Program-made: the position numbers and the translations under genes
Assembly: GCA_016745075.1 (NCBI GenBank)
Contig: JADGDD010000001.1
Span: forward strand, 1,489,125-1,553,124
Origin: Planctomycetota bacterium
GTDB taxonomy: Bacteria; Planctomycetota; UBA11346
DNA length: 64,000 nt
Direction of reading: 5' to 3'
Shown: positions 38,401 through 46,901 of the stretch, piece by piece
Layout: each line of letters begins with the position of its first letter
Position numbering within the stretch: the stretch's first letter is position 1
Notes under the pieces: generated by a model
The model's database searches: none
The model's input: the letters and a program-made list of their open reading frames with translations, nothing else
What the model was told of the DNA's origin: nothing

Positions 38401-38742
38401 TGTATGAGTGCCGGCCAAGAGAGCAGCACGATCATCATCGCTTAAATGGGTATGCGTACTTTCTATAATTCGGCTCAAGGCTTCTAATATCCAGTTTTTG
38501 AGCTGTTTTTCAGAAATCATTTTAAGATTCTTCGTACGCCCCTCTCGTACAAGATCGTCAACACTTACTCGTCGCGTCATTGACTGTAGGCTTTCATCAA
38601 CTTCTTCATTTGAAGTCGTGCGTTCAATTCTGGTAGAAGATGAATGGATCACAGGTGCCACGGCTGGACCTGCCTCTACAAAATCTTCTTCTGTTTCTGT
38701 CTGTACTCTTGCACGATTACGGCGAACTCTTGATTTTGACAT
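35431..38742 (-). CDS. Coiled-coil protein with C-terminal PLL/fucose-lectin-like propeller (about 1103 residues)
   Basis: The start MSKSRVRRNRAR is chosen because AGAAGG lies 8 bases before it; an upstream Met has no site. Residues about 71-139 (QLKNWILEALSRIIESTHTH) match the N-terminal module of the 1556-residue protein. Residues about 140-780 are almost pure coiled coil, with roughly 100-residue internal repeats marked by HEQTIADLRVTL (four copies, one diverged). The last about 289 residues (815-1103) change to beta repeats at about 47-residue spacing: GHVIEYLNYDGTWRAANL, LPHELWFDQSWHHSDL, and GQLILLHNRETWICRNV. This is the pattern of PLL/AAL-type fucose-lectin propellers. It follows the CheA-like gene by 51 bp, in one operon with it. 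Binding of a surface sugar is possible but untested; no signal peptide is seen. Confidence 0.85.
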   Translation of the reverse strand: MSKSRVRRNRARVQTETEEDFVEAGPAVAPVIHSSSTRIERTTSNEEVDESLQSMTRRVSVDDLVREGRTKNLKMISEKQLKNWILEALSRIIESTHTHLSDDDRAALLAGTHTEFKSVMAQHKREQKELVQAEETIAALQAELRQQQAAAASSYSAQDIEAYKTELAELHKLLAAAQEGKDSAALEITQLHKTIAAQESCISTAEKHTERLEKKAVQDKSYQALLDRCLKLDEKLFAGLHVRQAPSEDAIGVAEATLDDIEEGLDAMNESLLSIPVVHIANFDTNRLETDISRIEVLLSAREQARKYTQAEKELSQLTAQCDALSKNDSEQKQVIADLRITLDSVRIEKKAALKDGENQLEQVHAAQQQMERLRLERAEKEAELVSLKKRAIVERQQFHVQEKERLEQRASCAILMKNCVQHEQTIAQLYLTINELEHQHHCAVASIEGQRQEREHYKRCVDDVCRELAQKEEAFKLLELELEEAKEQSQQLKEIYGERDALNKVCSAHEQTIADLRVTLGEYEDSSKLQSESAQKQTTDMQADRKALEEDIKKLQLAQNKLMNECERYKCRIDDLCCEQAQKQESFKTVAAELQDVQNQRAHIHSERDAYMKTCETHEQTITDLRLTLKESQQKGTDQLQSVQKQNEDVQGAHQALAEEIVSLRLVHEKRENDYATLEKKHTEQKTLAQQYKEELASEKEQTPSLEGNAWLDELVGLNKEKDEQIKSLKKDVRKRSKQQTELRKKVTACTEQITTHEETEKVLQERVSELERALAAGEAESTVPVDVTEAHGCDDVRSVPAQCYLDTGIRSVCESGVIFCGEEELQKMPPLVAETSCSYRDQILSVRDGVAVLTCTATQKERSFTAPEGAITCVSACADTVHGHDYLFYRVEENLAQFHLAGEEVEQTHIGTIASTSAINAWFWAAESSLHFVLRDQAGHVIEYLNYDGTWRAANLTAQTQAPLAASTPIGYAPQQIEHVIYTDESGLPHELWFDQSWHHSDLHALCHAPAVHGHLNGGYINEQHVICYRDQNGQLILLHNRETWICRNVSNECGLASLEEDPQLILGCKDIRLLVRAEQKYQLLCITDDGVSREPWHYAV

Positions 38743-38793
38743 GTGCATATCCTTCTCATTTAGCGAGGTCTTCAATCTGTTCTTAAGAAACCT

Positions 38794-40398
38794 CTAGCTA
38801 CTTTGATTTCTGTTCAATTCTTCTATAAGGCTTTCCGCAGGGCGTACTGGCAACGATATATGAAACTTTGTGCCAAGCCCAAGCTCTGACTCGACAACAA
38901 TCATTCCACCCAAGCGTTCTACCGTTGATTTAACAATGTCCATGCCCATTCCGCGCCCTGAGATATAACTCACCTTGTCTGCTGTCGAAAAACCAGGCCT
39001 AAAGATAACCTGCATCATGGCGCTGTCGTCCATATCTTTAACCTCTGTTGCTGTTAGGAGCCCCTTATCAACAACTTTTTCTCGCAAGGCAGCGACATCA
39101 ATACCTCTGCCGTTATCAGAAAATACCATAGTAACCTGCTGGCCTATTGACTGCACTTCTAGGCGAACGGTTCCAAGACAGTCTTTCCCGACTTGATCAC
39201 GATCATATGGAGACTCTATACCGTGATCACAGGCATTACGCATTAAATGAATAAAAACATCCATCATATTACTCATGATAAAAGCATCTATCATAAAAGA
39301 TTTATTATTCATTAAAAATTGAATATCACGACCTAAATCATTGCCTAAACGTACACACAATTCTTCTAGCCGCTCACCTGCAAATTCCATACTGCACGTA
39401 GATAAACGTGAAACACTTTCCTGTAGAGAAACAGCTGTTGTTTCAAGCGTTGATGAACGTTCAGAAAGACGAGCTGCCAGATCTGCACTTTGACCAACAA
39501 TGTCATGAATGCATGCATAGGGTAGCTCTTGCATATGCGGAAAACTTAATGTCACATCAGTATCTTCAGACGATGAGCTTTGTTGGCCTAGGTTTTGAAT
39601 CCGTGCTGAAATACGCCGCACGTGTGCAGTGCCTCCAAGGGCAGTGGAATTAACAACAACTGACGATTCAATTTCTATTGGCTGAATGCAGGCAAGCGGT
39701 AAACCCGTAAATACACTAATCGTTTTTCTATCCATTCCGGTAGCATAAAAAAAACGGTAGGACAAATGATCAGCAATAGCCCCTAAACGCAAATCCCATT
39801 CTGGTATTGTTAATTTCGTATCTAAGATGTCACCACCACGCTGTAAATCGTCAACAAAATGGGTTGGCGATGAATACAAACCCATTTCCTCCATCAAAGA
39901 CCAATCACACTGCAACTGAAAATAGAGGTGGTGCGATAATTTCGCTCGTCGTATTGAAGCCGTTTCCACGGCAAATAAAATATCGTCTACAGCTTCATCG
40001 GCGATGACCATTTCACAGTCAATATCTTCATTTTCTACCCGATAACTTGAAACAATACTTTGTAAACGTTTTGAGAAGTTTGTATAACCAGCTATCGTTG
40101 AGGTATTTGGTTCATGCAATACTTTACCAAAAAACAAGCAGCTTTCCGCAAGCAAATCTTCAAGCTCATCTCCACACAACAAGGGGTTATCTCGAATGAT
40201 TTCAATGAGTGCTTCGGTATTATGGCAAAATAATTCAAGCTCTTGGTGTTGGATAAAACCTGCAATACCTTTTAAACTATGCAATATACGAAAGAGTTGT
40301 TGAAGTTCTTCCAGCTCTTGATTGTTCTGGTGAAGGCTTTCAACCCGATCAATTAAGGATTCTGCTTCACCCATCAATTCATTCGGGTTATTAAGCAT
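38794..40398 (-). CDS. CheA-like Hpt-histidine kinase lacking the CheW domain
   Basis: A 534-residue protein. The Hpt domain at the N-terminus has His40 in RILHSLKGIAGFIQ. A middle region (about 110-300) is unrecognised. Residues about 310-520 hold the dimerisation and ATPase parts: N box HLMRNACDHGIE (about 384-395), G1 DNGRGID (428-434) and G2 GRGMGMDIV (481-489). The protein ends soon after the ATPase, so the CheW-like domain that couples CheA to receptors is absent. The kinase must take its signal another way, perhaps through the middle region or the coiled-coil partner. It overlaps the receiver-STAS gene by 8 bp. Confidence 0.9.
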   Translation of the reverse strand: MLNNPNELMGEAESLIDRVESLHQNNQELEELQQLFRILHSLKGIAGFIQHQELELFCHNTEALIEIIRDNPLLCGDELEDLLAESCLFFGKVLHEPNTSTIAGYTNFSKRLQSIVSSYRVENEDIDCEMVIADEAVDDILFAVETASIRRAKLSHHLYFQLQCDWSLMEEMGLYSSPTHFVDDLQRGGDILDTKLTIPEWDLRLGAIADHLSYRFFYATGMDRKTISVFTGLPLACIQPIEIESSVVVNSTALGGTAHVRRISARIQNLGQQSSSSEDTDVTLSFPHMQELPYACIHDIVGQSADLAARLSERSSTLETTAVSLQESVSRLSTCSMEFAGERLEELCVRLGNDLGRDIQFLMNNKSFMIDAFIMSNMMDVFIHLMRNACDHGIESPYDRDQVGKDCLGTVRLEVQSIGQQVTMVFSDNGRGIDVAALREKVVDKGLLTATEVKDMDDSAMMQVIFRPGFSTADKVSYISGRGMGMDIVKSTVERLGGMIVVESELGLGTKFHISLPVRPAESLIEELNRNQSS

Positions 40399-41149
40399 AA
40401 TGCATCCGCTGCCGTAAGGTAATTGGGAAGTTCGTTAAAAAACCTGTGTCGGAGAAGAAATCAGCAAGCTGATGATTGATGCCATCAATAACAACAGCGA
40501 TACAACCAAGCTGTTGCTCGCACAGTTTGGCAAAACTACAGAAAATATGCAAACAATGGGCATCTATTTCTCGAACCTTGGTCAGATCAAACTGAAAGAG
40601 CCCTCCACCTGCATCTAACTGCCGGAGTAATTCACGGCGTAGCACATCGGCATCATTTCGAGTAAGGTTCCGTTCAAAAGAGGTTTTCCATGAATCGCCT
40701 TTTTTGACAATGGAAAACAATTGATTCTGACGTGTTGCCCCAACAGCATTGCGCCAATGCCACCGCTCCAAACCGTTATGTATCTGTACTGCGATTGATG
40801 AATAATCATAGGGATAGCTAAGGACATCATTCACATCCAACCGTAAAAGCTCCAAGAGCAAAGTTGATTTAAGTGCTGATAGGCCGACTAAGATTGGAAG
40901 CTGCACACCAGATTCTTGCAGCGCCGCAATACATTCACACAAGGTCAGTCCGTGCTCATCCTCTGGAGACACAGCATCAGTGAGCAAGACACCCGCATAA
41001 GCGTGACCAGCATGTATACAATCTACGGCATCTTCATACCGTTTAACCGAACATATTTCTTGATGCAAATAATAACCACCAAAGCTTTTTTCCAGCTCTG
41101 CCAGAACATGAGGATCTGACTCGACAACAAGTAAGGGCGTTCGGTCCAT
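40391..41149 (-). CDS. Degenerate receiver fused to a STAS-like domain
   Basis: A 252-residue protein. Residues 1-125 resemble a receiver: acidic residues E10 and D12, a candidate phospho-Asp at D58 (LLTDAVSPEDEHG), and Ser91 at the switch. The invariant Lys-Pro is replaced by Tyr112-Pro113 (VLSYPYDYSS), so phosphorylation signalling may be lost or altered. Residues about 150-252 look like a STAS domain (LFQFDLTKVREIDAHCLHIF, then CIAVVIDGINHQLADFF), with Asp in place of the usual phosphorylatable Ser. First gene of a receiver-kinase-coiled-coil operon. It may bind the kinase as an anti-sigma-antagonist-like partner. Confidence 0.75.
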   Translation of the reverse strand: MDRTPLLVVESDPHVLAELEKSFGGYYLHQEICSVKRYEDAVDCIHAGHAYAGVLLTDAVSPEDEHGLTLCECIAALQESGVQLPILVGLSALKSTLLLELLRLDVNDVLSYPYDYSSIAVQIHNGLERWHWRNAVGATRQNQLFSIVKKGDSWKTSFERNLTRNDADVLRRELLRQLDAGGGLFQFDLTKVREIDAHCLHIFCSFAKLCEQQLGCIAVVIDGINHQLADFFSDTGFLTNFPITLRQRMHYA

Positions 41150-41156
41150 GAACCCT

Positions 41157-41186
41157 AGTATACCACATAGAGATAGATTCGCGCAA
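41157..41186 (-). promoter_or_regulatory. Promoter abutting the receiver-STAS start codon
   Basis: On the minus strand TTGCGC, an 18-bp spacer and TATACT end 7 bases before the ATG at 41149. The intervening AGGGTTC contains a possible but very close ribosome site. Like the Hpt gene's promoter it uses TATACT and predicts little or no leader. Confidence 0.6.
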
Positions 41187-41319
41187 GCTCTTTATGAAAG
41201 ATCACAGCAAGACCTAAGACCTCTCACAACCAGAGGTTCTGACAATGAAACACAATACACACGCGCGAAAATGTACGTTAAAGAAATGTCCGCAAAACGT
41301 TTCTATCCTTCATCAACCC

Positions 41320-43293
41320 TTAGTCTGCACGACGAAAGGGAATTGGTTGAGAATCAGCTGATTCCTCGACCACTCCCAATACCAAACGCATACGTTCTAC
41401 AATATGCGATACAGATAGACCATGATCTTCTAACTGCTCTAAGCGACTAGCATGTTCTACGAGATCATCCTGCACCCCTAAGCGATCAACAGACAAGGCA
41501 AGACCCTGAGCTGATGCTGATTCAAGTACGATGCTACCAAAACCGCCAGCAAGAGCATGATCTTCTATAGTCAAAACACAGTCATGATCTGTCGCCAACT
41601 CTTTAAGCATATGATCATCAAATGGCTTAGCAAAACGAGGGTTGACCATGGTAATCTGTTCCCGCTCTTGCTCGGTCAACACTTCCATTGCTTCCCACGC
41701 TAAACGGAACATCGCACCATAAGCCCACACCATGAGGCGGCCAGTCCCCTTACAAACAAGTTCTGCTTTACCAACTTCTATGGCCTGCGGCTTGGTTAGA
41801 CCCCAAGTATAATCTGGAACGACCTCTTTCGGATAACGAACAATATAGGCAGCCGTTTCATCTTCTGTTTGCTGTCTATCTTGATGAGCCCAATGCAATA
41901 AAGCACGCAACTCTGCCGCATCTTTTGGCGCCATAATAACGATGCCTGGAAAACAACGACTCCAACTAATATCATACACACCTTGATGGGTTTCACCATC
42001 TTCACCAACAAGACCAGCACGGTCTAAAGCGACAATAACACCAAGGTTACGTTGCAACACCAACTCTTGAAAGAGCTGATCATAGCCGCGTTGGGCGAAG
42101 GTAGAATAATGGGCAAGAACAGGGCGTAAGCCTGCGATGGCCATGCCTTCAACAAAGGCAAAACTATGCTGCTCACAAATACCCACATCATACATGCGAT
42201 CTGGATACTGCTGCGCGAAAACACGTAAAGCCGTTCCAGACGGCATAGCTGCGGTGACCGTAACCAAGCGCTCGTCTTCCTCTGCTAACTCAAGCATGAC
42301 ATCAGCAAAGACATCAGACCACGTTTTCCCAATCACCTTCCCCTTAGGCGGGAAAACACCGGTATCCACATCAAAGCCTTTGGGACCGTGGAACGTCAAC
42401 GGATCCTCTTGGCTTGGCCCCCAGCCATCCCCTTTACGAGTCAACACATGCAACAGAACCGGTTCATGCACATCATCAAGGCGGTGGAGCATTTCTTCCA
42501 CTTCCGTGCGATTATGGCCATCAATAGGGCCAAAATAACGGATACCGAGATCTTCAAAAATATAACCAGGAGAAACAAGCTTATGGGCAACCTGCTCCAC
42601 ATGCTCTGTAACACGTTCTACTTCACGACCAAAAGGGAGTTTTTTCAGAATGCCAGACAAACGTTCACGCACATGTTTATAGAAGTTACCTGTGCGAATA
42701 CGGTCAAGATAGGTGTGCAATGCGCCAACTGGCTCATCAATAAAGTTGCCGTTATCATTCAGAATCACCAGTAAATCGCTTTTGAGTTCACCAGCGTTAA
42801 TCAGACCTTCAAAACACATACCGCCTGTTAAAGCACCATCACCGACAACCGCCACCGTCTTCCGCTTCTGCCCTAAACGGCGAAAGGCCTCCGCCACGCC
42901 AACACCAGTGCTAATAGCCGTAGAACTGTGACCGACCTTAGCAAAATCATATTCACTTTCATTTGGATCTGGGAAGCCAGAAATGCCGCCCTTTTGCCGA
43001 TTGGTCGCAAAGTTTTCTGCCCGCCCTGTCAGCAACTTATGAACATACGCTTGATGACCAACATCCCACAACAAACGGTCGGTCTTAAAGTCATACACCC
43101 GATGCAACGCCATCGTCAACTCAACCACCCCAAGATTTGAGGCAAGGTGCCCTCCCGTACGTGAAACCGTCTCACGAATACGGTAGCGAATCTCTTCAGC
43201 CAGCTCGTCCAACTCTGTCTCATTCAAACGACGCAAATCAGACGGAGCCAACAGGCCATCTAGCAGCGGCAACTTTTTCACAGGCATATTCAT
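41320..43293 (-). CDS. dxs: 1-deoxy-D-xylulose-5-phosphate synthase
   Basis: Dxs makes deoxyxylulose phosphate from pyruvate and glyceraldehyde-3-phosphate, the first step of the MEP isoprenoid route. It has SRTGGHLASNLGVVELTMAL, DVGHQAYVHKLLTGR, the thiamine-diphosphate motif GDGALTGGMCFEGLINAG...NDN, and DRAGLVGEDGETHQGVYD with FAEGMA-like SFAFVEGMAIAGL. The frame is open 41 codons further upstream, but family similarity begins at MNMPVKKLPLLDGL; the ribosome site is weak, so either of two close Met may be used. About 658 residues, slightly over the usual length. Confidence 0.95.
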   Translation of the reverse strand: MNMPVKKLPLLDGLLAPSDLRRLNETELDELAEEIRYRIRETVSRTGGHLASNLGVVELTMALHRVYDFKTDRLLWDVGHQAYVHKLLTGRAENFATNRQKGGISGFPDPNESEYDFAKVGHSSTAISTGVGVAEAFRRLGQKRKTVAVVGDGALTGGMCFEGLINAGELKSDLLVILNDNGNFIDEPVGALHTYLDRIRTGNFYKHVRERLSGILKKLPFGREVERVTEHVEQVAHKLVSPGYIFEDLGIRYFGPIDGHNRTEVEEMLHRLDDVHEPVLLHVLTRKGDGWGPSQEDPLTFHGPKGFDVDTGVFPPKGKVIGKTWSDVFADVMLELAEEDERLVTVTAAMPSGTALRVFAQQYPDRMYDVGICEQHSFAFVEGMAIAGLRPVLAHYSTFAQRGYDQLFQELVLQRNLGVIVALDRAGLVGEDGETHQGVYDISWSRCFPGIVIMAPKDAAELRALLHWAHQDRQQTEDETAAYIVRYPKEVVPDYTWGLTKPQAIEVGKAELVCKGTGRLMVWAYGAMFRLAWEAMEVLTEQEREQITMVNPRFAKPFDDHMLKELATDHDCVLTIEDHALAGGFGSIVLESASAQGLALSVDRLGVQDDLVEHASRLEQLEDHGLSVSHIVERMRLVLGVVEESADSQPIPFRRAD

Positions 43294-43358
43294 AGACGCG
43301 CAGCATGTCAGCTCCCCACGGTCAGGAAAGCAGGAAAGTGGCAGGAATAGGCTCACCT

Positions 43359-44147
43359 TTACTGACTTATGGCGAAACGAAAACCCATACCTCCGTAACG
43401 GCTGCCAGGCCGCCATCTACTACGAAAAGCTGACCGACAGCGCTCAGCGGAATCGAACCAGCTACCACCACGAACAACACGAGATGGGCTTTCATCAGGA
43501 CCCTGTGGGTCTGCACAGTACTTACCAAACCAATCTTCACACCACTCCCATACATTACCATGCATATCATAGAGCCCCCAAGCATTTCGTCCTTTTTTAC
43601 AAACTTTGTGAGTCCTATCATTGCTGTTCTTATCAAACCAACCTAACTTCTCTAAAGCAGGATCTTTTCCTCTTCTTGGTTTGGTACACATTGAACCATC
43701 ATTATATGCTGATTCTTTACCATCAGAAGCACGGCAAGCATACTCCCACTCAGCTTCACTGGGGAAACGAGGGTTCATACTCGGTAGCAAAAACGACATT
43801 TTTTTCATACACTCTTGACAATCATACCAACTGACATTTTCAACTGGTAAATCATCACCGATAAATTTACTCGGATTCGCTCCCATAACGGCCTGCCAAA
43901 AAGATTGTCGACAAGGTGTATCGGCTAACCAAAAACCATCACTGATAGAGATGCTCTGCTGAGGACCTTCATTACTATCACGCCCAACTTCGTCTGTGGG
44001 CGAACCCATTACAAATTCACCTGCTGGTATCCAGCGCATTTCTTGCCGAACACCATGCACATCCAGTGCACAAAAAACACCACAGCTATCCTCACCCCAT
44101 TCACAAGCCCAACGAGGAGGCATACAACGAGGAAGAAAACCGTTCAT
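43359..44147 (-). CDS. FGE-sulfatase/C-type-lectin domain protein, non-catalytic
   Basis: A 262-residue protein starting MNGFLPRCMPPRW after CAGGAG; the longer open frame has no site. WACEWGEDSCGVFCALDVHG leads into the SUMF1/FGE domain: MRWIPAGEFVMGSPTDE, NVSWYDCQECM, PSEAEWEYACRA, MHGNVWEWCEDW, and VVRGGSWFDSAERCRSAFRS. True formylglycine-generating enzymes need two cysteines five residues apart in the GGS(F/W)xxC region; here the first is Asp. So it probably serves as a binding domain. The same WA..G.D leader occurs in the 839-residue neighbour. It is last of the five-gene conflict-type set, 234 bp after it. Confidence 0.85.
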   Translation of the reverse strand: MNGFLPRCMPPRWACEWGEDSCGVFCALDVHGVRQEMRWIPAGEFVMGSPTDEVGRDSNEGPQQSISISDGFWLADTPCRQSFWQAVMGANPSKFIGDDLPVENVSWYDCQECMKKMSFLLPSMNPRFPSEAEWEYACRASDGKESAYNDGSMCTKPRRGKDPALEKLGWFDKNSNDRTHKVCKKGRNAWGLYDMHGNVWEWCEDWFGKYCADPQGPDESPSRVVRGGSWFDSAERCRSAFRSRWRPGSRYGGMGFRFAISQ

Positions 44148-44381
44148 AAAAAAACTCCTGATAAAAAAAAGAAACAAACATATTGAGTATTCGTAAAATC
44201 GTCCACACAACCAACGAAAAATATCAACTCAATATGGATCAAAAATGAGCTGTGGAAAAAAACTTATTCTTGTTGCAATTGCCTGGACGGCTCTTTTGCG
44301 TGTATCCCAAAGAAGGCATACTCATACCTGGCTCCTCTGGTCTGGCTTACCATCAAACCACTTCGATCACCTCCCTCCTTC

Positions 44382-46901
44382 CTATTGCTCAACGATACGA
44401 CTATGCTTTATTTCTTCTTCGTGCTCCATTTCTAACTGACTCACCTGGTGTAAGAAAAGTCGGAAGCCCATGTCCTCAACACAATTGTCTGGCCGCCTCC
44501 TGATGCGAATAGTGGACCGGCAGTCCTTCGCTGTATTAATCCAACTGCCACCACGGATAACACGCAGGTCGCCACCATCTATACATTCATAATCAACAGG
44601 GAATTCAATGGGATACTCTTTATAAAAATCCCGACACCATTCCCAGACATTTCCAGACATACCAAATAAACCCCATGTATTCGGTTTCTTTCCTTTGACC
44701 GCTTGCGTTCCACTCTTCTGAGTATGTGGCCTAGTCCAATAATTTTCGTCTGCATTCTTATCATACCAAACATATGTTTGCATTATCTCTTTTGCATACC
44801 TATTGCCCCAATAATACACACTGCTTGTCCCCGCTCGGCAAGCATATTCCCATTGTGACTCAGTTGGGAAGTCGGCTAAAAAATCAGGAAGCAACGTTCG
44901 TATTCTTTTCATAAACATTTCAACATCATACCAATTGACACTTTCCACAGGATGGTTGCTACCTTCAAAATAGCTAGGGTTTTCCCCCATAACAACCTGC
45001 CATAAAGACTGTGTGCATGGAGAATCTGCAAGCCAATACCCACGACTCAAAACAGCTGAACGCTTTTCCGAACCCTCTCCTTGTTGAAAATGACCCGGAG
45101 GTATCCAACGCATGCGTTGACGAACCTTTTCTATTTCAAAATCAGCGTATAGACCGTAACCATCTCTCCCGAAACGGCTCGCCCATTGTGGGCGACTTAT
45201 AGGGTGAATGGATAAAAAACCTGATGCGTCTTCTACTGTAAAATGACAACTTTTTATCAACAAACGAGATCCAAGACGCAATTCTCTCGCTGAGGATTCA
45301 GTTCCGTATCGTATCCATACGGCATCATTAAGGCTCTTCACCTGTGCGATGAGACTTCGCCGTGAATTATGTTCAGGTTGCTCTGCTATACGACGAAGAC
45401 AGAGATGAGAACCTTCCTGCCAAATCTGCAAACTTTGTACTTCAGAATAGCGACTACTATAAAGAGCCAAATCGCTTGGCACTATAGAAGTGCTCACAAG
45501 GGGGTCATCCGGATGACGACTTAAGGCATAAAAAGCTAACAGTGACTCACTTGTTTTCCATATTTTCTCTGGAAGGCCTGCTGCAATCATTCGGCCAAAT
45601 TCAGAGCGTAGAACAGAAGGGTTCTGATATTCAAGCTGCGCAAGCCGTTGCATATACTTTTCTGGATCTAACTCTAAGACTGGCAAAGACTGTTCAAACA
45701 CACACTTCCACACGAGTGCTGTTTCATTCTGCTGATCCAAAGATAACTCAGGCAAGACATCTGCATATACATGCCCGAGTTCCTCTATAAGATCACACAA
45801 CGGCTTTTTTATATGGCAAGAAATGTTTTCTAGTTTGCTTCGAATATTTTCACGACGATGACGGCGAGCTGATTCACCAAGTATAATCGCATATTTATGT
45901 AAAAGAGGTACATCCTTGTGCATCCATGCCTGACGCTCACTACGAGCACAGACAGGAATCCCCCAACGCTCTACAAGCAAACGTGCACGACGAAGTAATG
46001 TCGGACGTATTTCCAATGCGAGAGAACAGCAATCAAGCAGTAATTCGGTACTCTCTGGATTACTCTGCACATGTCTATCGCCACGGTCCCAATATCGCCA
46101 ATGGGATGACATCTGTTTATTTGAATCTACACCATAGGCAAGCAAAGCAAAAAATGACTGATAAGACTGCGCAAGTATACGCCCATACTTACGCACTTCT
46201 GGATTACCGGAATCGAGTAGACCAAGCATCAATGTTGGAATTTCTTTCTGTACTGCTACACCAGTATTCATTTCACTATCTATTATATCTAACCCATGTG
46301 AACCACGTATACGTTTTAGGCTACGAATAACACCATATTGATCTGGCAGATAAGGCGATTGGCTTATACCAATATCACGAATAATTTGAATACGATTAGC
46401 CCACCCCCAACGAAACCTCCGAGGAAAATGAGAAAGTGGTTGCCCCAAGGCAACGCTTCTCACAAACCGCTTCACATCTATTTCCTGCGTTTTCTTCCAC
46501 TCTCCCAAAACCTTCCGGAGTAGTGGCCGTAGATAACGATCTTGAAGAAGCGGCGGAATGCTTACCAGACAAGGTGCATGATTGGTTGCTGCTATGTAAT
46601 ACGGCTCTGCATGTAACCACGATGGAGGTTCACGTTTAGTTAATAGATGTTCTTTGTGCTGCTGCTTAAAATCGGAAACACATAAACACTCTACATGAGA
46701 AATATCATTTTCTTGAGGTAATGTTTCTACAGGTCTATATGAACTCAATGGTTCTTGAGTATATTTGTCTGTCTGACTGTACTCAGGTTCTATTTCTCGC
46801 CGTTTCCAGCCAAGTAGTGTCACGGCAGGTGAATCAACACCATACTGGCTTATGCACGTGGCTAGATCTGCAAGAGAACTTGGTAGGAAATATTGATTCA
46901 C
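44382..46901 (-). CDS. 839-residue conflict-system protein: vWA-like/SAV_2336-like N-terminus and C-terminal FGE domain
   Basis: The C-terminal part (about 572-818) is an FGE-sulfatase/C-type-lectin domain: PQWASRFGRDGYGLYADFEI, MRWIPPGHFQQG, VNWYDVEMFM, ESQWEYACRAG, MSGNVWEWCRDF, VIRGGSWINTAKDCRST. As in its neighbour, the first catalytic Cys is missing (Asn). The N-terminal part is less clear. About 115-215 (YLRPLLRKVLGEW ... IQIIRDIGISQSPYLPDQYG) resembles the vWA-like region of SAV_2336-type proteins that pair with MoxR ATPases, with a degenerate metal site; I hold that loosely. The middle (about 290-560) is helical and unassigned. Overlaps the MoxR gene by 4 bp. Confidence 0.75.
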   Translation of the reverse strand: MNQYFLPSSLADLATCISQYGVDSPAVTLLGWKRREIEPEYSQTDKYTQEPLSSYRPVETLPQENDISHVECLCVSDFKQQHKEHLLTKREPPSWLHAEPYYIAATNHAPCLVSIPPLLQDRYLRPLLRKVLGEWKKTQEIDVKRFVRSVALGQPLSHFPRRFRWGWANRIQIIRDIGISQSPYLPDQYGVIRSLKRIRGSHGLDIIDSEMNTGVAVQKEIPTLMLGLLDSGNPEVRKYGRILAQSYQSFFALLAYGVDSNKQMSSHWRYWDRGDRHVQSNPESTELLLDCCSLALEIRPTLLRRARLLVERWGIPVCARSERQAWMHKDVPLLHKYAIILGESARRHRRENIRSKLENISCHIKKPLCDLIEELGHVYADVLPELSLDQQNETALVWKCVFEQSLPVLELDPEKYMQRLAQLEYQNPSVLRSEFGRMIAAGLPEKIWKTSESLLAFYALSRHPDDPLVSTSIVPSDLALYSSRYSEVQSLQIWQEGSHLCLRRIAEQPEHNSRRSLIAQVKSLNDAVWIRYGTESSARELRLGSRLLIKSCHFTVEDASGFLSIHPISRPQWASRFGRDGYGLYADFEIEKVRQRMRWIPPGHFQQGEGSEKRSAVLSRGYWLADSPCTQSLWQVVMGENPSYFEGSNHPVESVNWYDVEMFMKRIRTLLPDFLADFPTESQWEYACRAGTSSVYYWGNRYAKEIMQTYVWYDKNADENYWTRPHTQKSGTQAVKGKKPNTWGLFGMSGNVWEWCRDFYKEYPIEFPVDYECIDGGDLRVIRGGSWINTAKDCRSTIRIRRRPDNCVEDMGFRLFLHQVSQLEMEHEEEIKHSRIVEQ

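Noticed and set aside
41148..41450. 100-codon plus-strand frame between the receiver-STAS gene and dxs
   Set aside because: It overlaps the dxs 3' end on the opposite strand and the start region of the receiver gene, has no family features, and occupies the promoter of the minus-strand operon.
43359..44147. Genuine formylglycine-generating enzyme for sulfatases
   Set aside because: The first catalytic cysteine is missing and no sulfatase gene is nearby; context is a MoxR/trypsin island.
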